DNA from: Gnetum montanum
Taxonomy: Eukaryota > Streptophyta > Gnetopsida > Gnetales > Gnetaceae
Reading direction: 5' to 3'
Length of the DNA stretch: 64,000 nucleotides
Assembly (NCBI GenBank): GCA_015680685.1
Contig: MNCI01004258.1
Coordinates: 1 to 64,000 of the forward strand
Position numbers and translations under genes: made by a program. Position 1 is the first letter of the stretch. Each line of letters opens with the position of its first letter. The notes under the pieces are model-generated. The model saw only the letters and a program-made list of their open reading frames with translations. It was not told where the DNA came from and did not search any database. Below are positions 56,800-64,000 of this stretch, one piece after another.

Positions 56800-57235
56800 T
56801 CCTAGGATATGTCAACATCACGTTTATAATAATCGTTCCATCAAGCCAAAGAGGCAATTACAGTAGTGGCTAAACCCCAAATTGAAGTAGATCATTAAAG
56901 TGGAAATTGAACAACTCCTCAAGGTAGGGTTCATCTATCTAATTATGGATAGTGAGTGGGTTAGACCACTTGTAATTGTGCCAAAGAAAGGTGAAAAGTG
57001 GAGGCTATGTATTGATTTTAGGCTATTGAACATGGCAACCTACAAAGATCATTTTTCCTTACCATTTGTAGACCAGGTGTTGGACACTCTTTCTGGGCAT
57101 TGTTTCTATAGCTTTTTCGATGGTTATAGTTGCTATAACCAAATTCAAATCGCACTAGAAGATTAGGCCAAAATTGCACTCACAAGTCCTTGGGGGACTT
57201 TTGCATATTGAAAGATGTCATTTGGTCTATGCAAT
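56800..57235 (+). pseudogene. reverse transcriptase of element E, first part
   Basis: An open stretch of 88 codons (56900-57166) reads PLVIVPKKGEKWRLCIDFRL, LPFVDQVLDTLSGH and GYSCYNQIQIA, the fingers/palm of RT, then TSPWGTFAY. It is interrupted at 57235 (GCAAT) by unit X and resumes at 60713. Confidence 0.85.
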
Positions 57236-58201
57236 TGTTGGCGACTGTTTGGGACGCGACCACCAACGAGTGTCCTCGAACAGGATTTAGGTGCTTGCTG
57301 GTTTCTGGCAACATCAAGGCCCAGATACCTCCAAATAGACTCAGTAGTTAATATGAGTATGTGTGTGTGCTGTTGCGGCATGTGGTTGTGAAATATGAAA
57401 CGATTGCATTGTGTGTAAACTACAAATGAATTATCTTAAAGAGATTCAGCCAACTTTNAAAGCTATCCCAAATTCAATAACTACGAATTGTTCAAACTTC
57501 CAAGGCTCAAATAAGCAATTTCTTCAAGACAATCCTACTATGCTACCAAAAATTGCTGCGTAAACTACCACGTATGAGACTCCATTTTGGCTAGATAATA
57601 GATGTGAAAAATTACATTCAACAGAACCTTCAAAAGACTTGACAATTTCTAATTGAAATACCATGGAAATTCACTTTAAAGATAAAAAGAAGCTATTCTG
57701 GTCCCATTAAAATACCAAAGATCTTCTAAACCCTATTGACTATTGAATAGTTCAACGGCATGACTACCAGCAGAGGCTCTCTTACAACGATCTCAATAGC
57801 AGTTCTTATACGTTGCACAATAACCAAATTTACTACTAAAATGCTCTTAAGGCTTTCAAACACAAGCACTTCTATGGTAAAATTTTAATAGAAATTTTCA
57901 ATCGTACAACAAGAACAATAAGAGCAATCTAAAAATCCTAAAATTACTTGCCAAGGATGATACTATAAACCACTAGCTAAATAGTTTAAAGAAAATAAAA
58001 AAAATAAAAAAACATAACTCACAGGACCATGACAAAGAGGCTGAAATCTTCCCTTTAGCAAGTCATCTTACAAGCAATCTTTCACACTTTCTTCTTTACA
58101 AATGCTCTTCTCCCAAGACTCAAAAGTGTGTCTCGAAGTGAGAGCCCAAGTGCTAGCTAGTAGCCTTCCACAGTGTGATGTCAATGTCTTCTCCTAAGTG
58201 G

Positions 58202-58254
58202 CCCCCCCCCCCCCCCTCCCTTTTTCCTCCTTGACCCCTGAAGCCTTTTATAGG
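58202..58254 (-). promoter_or_regulatory. TATA box and adjacent 15-base homopolymer in unit X
   Basis: Minus-strand TATAAAA at about 58246-58252, followed downstream by a G-rich run (15 consecutive C on plus, 58202-58216). Confidence 0.5.
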
Positions 58255-58290
58255 GTTCAAAGGTAGGTAGGTAAGTTACAAAATATCTTG

Positions 58291-58515
58291 GGTGGTTATA
58301 ACCACCATAGAGACAAAAAAACTACAGTTGACAAGTGTCCTATTAGTTGCCAAGTGTCTTCATTCAGTTGCCAAATGGTCACCATGGAGATAAAAAATTT
58401 GTAGTTGACAAGTGTCCCATTTAGTTGACAAGTAGCCCATTTAGTTGACAAGTGGCCATTGTGGAGACAAAAAGGCTATAGTTGACAAGTGGCCTTGGTG
58501 GTGGTTATAACCACC
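58291..58515. repeat. two 16-bp perfect palindromes bracketing GTTGACAAGTG repeats
   Basis: GGTGGTTATAACCACC occurs at 58291-58306 and again at 58500-58515. Between them AGTTGACAAGTG(T/G)CC is repeated about six times with spacers that include GGAGACAAAAA. This lies just upstream of the TATA box on the minus strand and looks like an enhancer-type U3 array. Confidence 0.75.
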
Positions 58516-58519
58516 ATTT

Positions 58520-59078
58520 CAATTCACAAGTGTTCAATTCACATGGGACTTTAAATAATTGTTGCACAAATTCCCTTTTTAAATCATAAAATATTTTATT
58601 GTTATTTAAATCATAGTAATAGAGATAGTAACCATGGAGTTGATGCATGGGTTGATATATAAATGTATATGTATGCGTATACAACCAAATGCATAAGTGG
58701 AGTTGCACTATCACATTTTAATTTGTGGCACCCCGAATGTATACAATCCACTTATGGGAATGATATTCATCTACCTTTTTCCCAAGCCAAAAGCATATTG
58801 TTCCATATACTATAAGAAGAGTCATTTCAACATCTTTAACTTGCTTCAGTTGGTTCCTTTTCTCATGGTCATCTGTAACCCTGATAGTCTTAGCACGCTG
58901 AATGTCTCCTCTGGCACCTCTCTTCCCCATGATAAATTAGTAAATGGATACAGTCCAATTGTGAGGTTCCTAAATTAGTTGAAGACCTCCTCGATTTGGA
59001 AACTAAATATTTTCCCATTAGAATCCCAGTTATATCAGGGCCGATTCCATCTTCATCTTCTCTGCACTTTATTATTAT
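58520..59078. mobile_element. unit X, middle part without recognised content
   Basis: AT-rich. Frames of 70-93 codons on both strands show no domain. Confidence 0.4.
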
Positions 59079-59573
59079 TTATTTATTTCTAAACCCACGT
59101 ACTGGTAAATTGTTGCACGGATAATAAGTAACGGTTGCAAGAACGACGGTAATAATTAGCTGGTTCGTTTCCTCCTTTGCACAAAACCTGTAGAAACAGA
59201 CACATATGTGAACTGCCACCGTGAGAGGAGGCTCTGCCGCAACCGATGGTTTCAGTGGAGGGTTGGAACTGATTATCCATGTTACGGGGCCTCCATGAAC
59301 ATGGCATTTATCATGGTCATCCAAGAAGATCAGGAATTTGAATGCCATACCGTCAACCACGTGAGCTAGCCGCGGTGGAAGCAAACGCAGATGCGGGCCC
59401 AGCTGAGTTTCTGAAAATGTCATCCTCATTGATACGAATAGTGTGGCCATAGACACCAGAGCTGATAGAAAATTGAATAGGAGGCCCAGCATAAGAACAT
59501 TTAGCATCGGTTTCTTTGACTCAAATAATATACCTATGACGGGATCGATTTTAGGTTCTCTGTTCAAAGACAT
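59079..59573 (-). pseudogene. unidentified open frame in unit X (164 codons)
   Basis: Minus-strand frame starting MSLNREPK, with a hydrophobic segment near residues 29-50 (LMLGLLFNFLSALVSMATL) that could span a membrane. It lies immediately downstream of the IDD fragment, in the same orientation. Not recognised; it may be another captured piece or non-coding. Confidence 0.3.
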
Positions 59574-59603
59574 TTCTAGAAAGGTGTTGTTCGTGGCGTT
59601 TTA

Positions 59604-59892
59604 GGCGAGCGTGTCGATATGCTTCCTACAGAAATTTTCCTTGATGTCGATGAGATCACCCAGAGCTCGCACCAGGTCGTGGTGGACGCAGTTGGGCTCA
59701 GGACAGATGTAGACGTACTTGCGCACTTCCTTGCTGGTGTGTTGCCTCAACTTTCGAGGCAGGTTGTGGCCGCGTCAGTGCAATTGCAGGTCCTGGTTTC
59801 GCTGAAAACATTTCTGGCATATGTCACAAAAAAATCTGCTGGTAGCGATCGGAGTCTTGGGTGGCAACATCATCACCTCTGCCTCCGGGTTC
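59604..59892 (-). pseudogene. captured fragment of an IDD (INDETERMINATE DOMAIN) C2H2 zinc-finger gene
   Basis: The minus strand reads NPEAEVMMLPPKTPIATSRF, then FFCDICQKCFQRNQDLQLH (zinc finger 1), a stop in place of an Arg codon, RGHNLPRKLRQHTSKEVRKY, then VYICPEPNCVHHDLVRALGD (zinc finger 2) and FCRKHIDTLA before a TAA at 59601-59603. This follows the plant IDD consensus almost word for word (AEVIALSPKTLMATNRF..., GHNLPWKLRQRT, CPEPTCVHHDPSRALGDLTG). Fingers 3 and 4 and the C-terminus are absent. The plus-strand frame at 59619-60038 is the shadow of this fragment. Confidence 0.88.
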
Positions 59893-60219
59893 CACTAGTG
59901 GCGGTGGCATATGCTACCATTGATGGATGTCATTGTAGTGCACGGATGAGGCGCAGGCGGCCTTGCCATGGGACATATCAGACTGACAGATCAAGACTCC
60001 TTGCAGGGCCGATGGAAATGCCATTCAGTTTTTCTTAACTCATAAAAGTTTAATCATTGAATATGGCAAAACTGAGCCTAACAATAGTGCCCATGAAATA
60101 CTAGGGATTGACAGTTTAATCAATGAAGGCCTCCATTTTTCAGTTGCTCAATCTCGTTCTATCGAAACCATAATTTTTGTACAAGAAATATAACACTGTC
60201 ATATAATTCATATTGACAA

Positions 60220-60652
60220 GGGCCATTTCCAGACACACCACCACTTGCATCCTTAATAAACTTGTGTGTGAAGAAATCTTCATACGAAATCCTTTGAACT
60301 GGATTTTTCTGTAATAATTTTGTGCATAGATCAATGCAATCTTGGTGGATCTACCTCACAACTTCATGAGAAAAACTTATCTAGTTTTTCTTCAAAATGG
60401 TTTTTAGCAACTGGAAAAACAAATTCACCTGAGCTTCACTTTTGATAAGGAAAGGAGGTTTACCAGTAACTAATTGGTATAAAATGCAACCAATGCTCCA
60501 TAAATCAGCCTTTTCATTGTAGTAATGCAACTACATTATCTCTAGAGACATATACAATGGTGAACCACAATTAGTTGCTACTAAATCTCGAGAGTCTAAA
60601 TATCTTGCCAATCCAAAGTCAGCAATTTTCAAAATTTCTCTGCCATTGTACC
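60220..60652 (-). pseudogene. captured fragment of an ATG1-like (autophagy) Ser/Thr kinase
   Basis: Minus-strand C-lobe of a protein kinase: [12 protein letters not shown] (DFG, about 60615), [12 protein letters not shown] (activation/P+1 loop; the usual APE is changed), [20 protein letters not shown] (subdomain IX), PPF, and IHQDCIDLCTKLLQKNPVQR with ISYEDFF (subdomain XI). The combination CGSPLYM..EI, KADLWS.G.ILFQLVTG and DC.DLC..LL..NP matches plant ATG1 proteins. There are in-frame stops at three places, a frameshift near 60265, and no N-lobe. No intron is visible over about 430 bp. Confidence 0.85.
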
Positions 60653-60712
60653 TTACGATTCGCCAATAAGTCCACCTGTTCCATGAAATGGCCAAAATGT
60701 GCCAACAGCAAT

Positions 60713-61600
60713 GCCCCTATAACCTTATAACACCTTATCCTTAGTATTTTTCAGTAGCAAATTGGTAGCAAGGTGGAAGACTTCATGGATGACTTCTCCA
60801 CCTATGGTGCTACATTTGAGCAAGCCCTGGACCACCTTGAGCAATTGCTTAAAAGGTGTGTGGAGATCAATCTTCAACTCAATTGGTAAAAGAGCCATCT
60901 AATGATCTAGGAGGGCATTGTGTTAGGGCATAGAATTTCTCAAGTAGGCATTGAGGTGTGCCCTAAAAATATTAAGGTCATCCAAGGAATAGCCTGCCAA
61001 TAAAAAATTGTTAAAGATGCCTGATCATTTCTTGGATACATTGGCTACTACTGACAATTCATAGAGAATTTCTCTAAGATCATTAAACTATTGGTCAAGC
61101 TTACAATGAAATATGCCCTATTTGTATGGACCGAGGAATGTGAAAAGGCATTCCAACAACTCAAAGAAAATCTTATAGAAACTCGAATTCTACAAGCACC
61201 TGATTGGTTCCATCCATTTCACATCATGATGGACACATCAAACTATGCCTTGGCAATAGTGCTTACCTAGTTAGATAATCAAAAATGTCCTTATTACATC
61301 CACTACATAAGCCAAAGCATTGTGGTTGCATAGCTCAACTACACCACAACAAAGAAAGAGCTGATGGCAATGGTATATGCCTTAGAGAAGTTCAAGCACT
61401 ATGTGCTTGGATACAAGATGTTTGTGCACATGGACCATAGCACCATTCACTTCCTAATGAATAAATCAACGATGAGTGCTCGTGTCATACGGTGGCTTGT
61501 GAGCTTCCAAGAATTCAATCTCACAATGGTAGATTGAAAAGGAATTAAGAATGTGGTGTCTAATCATTTTTCTTAGTTATGATGAGACAACAAAGAGGAG
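60713..61600 (+). pseudogene. reverse transcriptase (second part) and RNase H of element E
   Basis: Picks up after the target copy. The active site FMDD (60782-60793) is intact. Then GIVLGHRISQVGIEV, FLGYIGYY, LVKLTMKYALFVW, RNase H words MMDTSNYALA, KKELMAMVYALEKF and YVLGYKMFVHMDHS (Thr-Asp changed to Met-Asp). Stops mainly at Trp/Gln positions. Confidence 0.82.
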
Positions 61601-62945
61601 GAGAGTCCACTCTCTGATTAATTTCCTAATGAACTCCTTTTTGTTGTTGAAATAAATGAACAAGTGTCCAATGAACCTACATGGTACTATGGCATCCTTA
61701 CTTATCTTCTTGCTTAGGAGATGCCACAATGGTTAAACCACTGGAAGAAACAACAATTTTTTCATCAAGCCAAACATTTCATAGAGATTAATGGACACCT
61801 TTATAAGGTGTGCATTGATGGCCTCGTTTGTTGGTGTGTTCTTTATGCTAATTAACTACATGTTCTCCAAGATGCTCACGAGGATCCTTATGGGGATCTA
61901 TATGTTGGGATACACATGGCCATTAAGATCCTGATGGTAGGGTATTATTTGCCAACACTCTTTAGTGATGTCGATCACTTCATCTGCTCTTATGAACGTT
62001 GTCAAAAAGATGTTGGGATAACTGCTTGAATGAAAGGACCTCACCAGTGGATCTAACCACTGGAACCCTTCAATATCTAGGGCATAGAATTCATGGGTCC
62101 CATCACACCCATGTCAAATGGAAAGACATATATTATAGTTGATGTTGACTATTGTACAAAATGGGCAGAGGTGGCAACTGTCACCAATTATACATCTTCC
62201 ATTGCTATGCAGTTTGTACAAAAAAAAATTTGTAAATAGGTTTGGAGTGCCATGTGCATTGATTTATGAATATGATATTTATTTTACAGTGATACTTTTT
62301 GCAAGCTCATGCAATGCTTGGGGTCAAACATAAACGAACAACAACCTACCACCCCTAAGCCAATGATGAAGCAAAGGTTACAAATAGGGAGATCACTATG
62401 ATAACTAGAACAATAAAAAAATATAGGAGAGACTAGAGCACAAAACATAACGATGCCCTCTAGGAATACTGCTCAACATGGAAGCTCCGTATAGGCTATT
62501 CTCTCTATGAGCTGGTGTACAAAAAATTACCAACTCTTTCAATTCAATCCAAGATCTGTACACTTTCAATAGCCTATGATCTTAAACCTGACCTTAGCCT
62601 AATATAGAAAGAAATATTGGTTAACCTTAATGTGCTAGATGAGAATAGATTGGTGATCTTGTCCTTGAATGAAATGCATAAGGCATTCAACAAAAAATGC
62701 CATGACCTTAGAATACGGAAGGTAAAATTTCAACCTGGAGACAAGGTCCTTTACTTACCACAATAAACTAAGTTCCAAACATTGTGGGAAGGGCCTAATA
62801 TCATTTATTTAACCTTTTCTTATAGGGTTGGGTTGATCTACAAACCTAAGATCCTAAACAAGAAGCAATTGTTCAACATGCAACAACTCAAACCTTTCCA
62901 CAAGCCTAAGCAAGCCACTATAGCCAATGCCTCAATAGATGGATA
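61600..62945 (+). pseudogene. integrase of element E
   Basis: Zinc domain DAHEDPYGDLYVGIH (second and later residues eroded, about 61872), then CSYERCQ (about 61990). Core GIEFMGP (first Asp changed to Glu, about 62085), YCTKWAEVATV, and a frameshifted VTNREIT region. The C-terminal part KFQPGDKVLYLPQ...TKFQTLWEG leads to FNMQQLKPFHK before 62945. No chromodomain. Confidence 0.75.
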
Positions 62946-63518
62946 GCCTTGCTCAATATTTTGGATCTCCTCCTTCCAAATTAGTCATGGGGAAGATGGA
63001 CATCTATGCTAACCAATTAAAGTGGCTCCTATGTTTTAGAACCTTTTTTTATTTTACACTTTCTTTGTTTTTACACTTTTTTTTTACACTTTGTTGTTTT
63101 TACACTTTTTTGTTTTACAACATTATTAGTACATTTAGAATTTCTTAAATATTTTACAATTTCTTTTATATTTTACTTTATTTTGGTGTGAGATTTTCTT
63201 CTTGTTTTCTAATAAAGTGCTTTGTTGCCAATTGGAGACAATGATGTTGTAGCTATTTGCTAATGATGGTTTGTACTTAATGTTTTTGATTGCTAATGTT
63301 TGGTTTCTATTCTTGAATTTTAATGACCAATAACTAAGACAAAGTTTCTTTTTCATGGAATAGGCATTGAGTCCACAGCATCCACCCATCCACAATAATC
63401 TATGGTGCTCTTTCTTTTGGAAATATGAGGTCCCTTTCATTAATAAAACTTTAATGAACTTGTGACCTTGGTAGTTTCCAAGCTTGGGAAAGATCAAATC
63501 GTTTGATAAGGGTGTGTG
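62946..63518 (+). mobile_element. 3' UTR of element E, up to an inserted LTR
   Basis: Contains repeated TTTTTACACTTT words (63050-63120). Aligns with 30300-30830 of element C, including TTAATAAAACTTTAATGAAC and GACCTTGGTAGTTT. Cut at 63518 by a Z-family LTR. Confidence 0.7.
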
Positions 63519-64000
63519 ATGAGACGCGATATGCACAAGTCGCGATATCGCGTATGCGATATTACGTCGTCCCCTACGATGTCGCGTACGCGATATCGCG
63601 GTCCATCGCCAAATCTATAAATAAGAGGCGGCACTCCTCTTATTTCTTATCCTAGGCTTAAAGTAGGGAAACTCTGGCAGTTTGATCACTCCAGAGATAG
63701 AATATTCTCCATGTGCCTGCAGTAGGAGTCCCCAAGTGAACAGATCTTTATTTGAGCATCTTTGTACCTGAACGCAAGTTATGTACGGCAATAAAGATGA
63801 GCTCTATGGATAAACCTTGTAGTGCATGGAATAGGATTTATTACCTGTTATTTCTTACATGTTATTTATTACCAACATTAGCGCGGCATGAGTATGACTT
63901 GATTACGAGCATTGACGAATGTGTACGGCTAATCAAGAAATCGGCTGCTCATCGTGATTAGTCTCTCTCACCCTCAATTCCTAGAATGCAGAATGAATAC
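63519..64000 (+). mobile_element. Z-family LTR, partial (runs off window end)
   Basis: Starts TGATGAGACGCGATATG at 63519. The U3 holds CGCGATATCGCG palindromes (63540-63601). TATA CTATAAATAAGAGG at 63615. Leader GTGCCTGCAGTAGGAGTC at about 63714, then GGCAATAAAGATGAGCTC and the region matching 1-130 in reverse. Inserted in the 3' UTR of element E. Confidence 0.88.

Larger units (their letters stand above)
57236..60707 (-). mobile_element. unit X: 3.5-kb TG...CA unit carrying host gene fragments, probably a solo LTR
   Basis: Ends form a 7-bp inverted repeat (TGTTGGC at 57236, GCCAACA ending 60707). Flanks are a perfect 5-bp target duplication GCAAT (57231-57235 and 60708-60712). On the minus strand it has a TATA box (CCTATAAAAGG, 58244-58254) about 2.45 kb from the right end, with a leader-like region and TGTGAGTTATG beyond it, as in an LTR. 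No second copy of the ends, primer site or pol is inside. The part upstream of the TATA box holds fragments of an ATG1-like kinase and an IDD zinc-finger gene. An n is at 57458. A TIR transposon is the alternative, but 5-bp duplication and TG/CA ends favour an LTR. Confidence 0.75.

Noticed and set aside
59619-60038. Plus-strand frame of 139 codons
   Set aside because: It is the complement of the IDD zinc-finger fragment, whose minus-strand reading matches a known family.
57236-60707. Interpretation of unit X as a TIR DNA transposon
   Set aside because: Inverted identity is good for only 7 bp and weak beyond; the target duplication is 5 bp with TG...CA ends and an LTR-like TATA/leader layout. 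Kept as second choice.

Overview
This is a retrotransposon-saturated stretch of a plant nuclear genome. It has one apparent host gene, then about 54 kb of nested, mostly decayed LTR retrotransposons. The evidence for a plant is tRNA-Asp-type primer sites, a Tat/Ogre-type element with a second RNase H, Athila-like elements, and captured fragments of an INDETERMINATE DOMAIN (IDD) zinc-finger gene and an ATG1-like kinase. The large intergenic load and the intact ZNFX1-like helicase make a gymnosperm or other non-angiosperm plausible. That is inference; the sequence does not name the species.

Layout. 1-1338: two minus-strand LTRs of one family (called Z here) separated by only 64 bp. 2251-3476: an LTR of another family with its polypurine tract. 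About 3.5-10.2 kb: host segment carrying the minus-strand UPF1/ZNFX1-like helicase gene (4815-8018), with a 5'-UTR intron, a promoter near 8.65 kb and a poly(A) signal at 4487. 10173-22.6 kb: the 3' part of a minus-strand Gypsy element (G) with an extra ORF (globular domain plus long coiled coil). It is interrupted by a solo Z LTR (12073-12850) and by element B (13112-21428), a gag-only deletion derivative that itself contains a truncated Z LTR and two local duplications.

From about 22.6 kb an Athila-like plus-strand element (E) runs to the window end. Its 5' LTR is split by element C (23184-33223, target duplication CTTAT, decayed gag-PR-RT-RNase H-IN). Its gag is split by element D (34305-53475, target duplication TGGAG). 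Its RT is split by unit X (57236-60707, target duplication GCAAT). Its 3' UTR is split by a Z LTR that leaves the window at 63519.

The two most notable things are inside the nested elements. First, the 19.2-kb Tat/Ogre-like element D carries, antisense between protease and RT, what reads as a decayed seven-exon gene (40802-44453). Its architecture (transposon-protein-like domain, then coiled coil) parallels the extra ORF of G. Second, unit X looks like a large solo LTR whose upstream half has captured pieces of two unrelated host genes.

No rRNA, tRNA, CRISPR or bacterial-type features were seen. Retroelement proteins are broken, so they should be read as pseudogenes. Boundaries given with terminal motifs and target duplications are firm; exon edges in the antisense gene are approximate.
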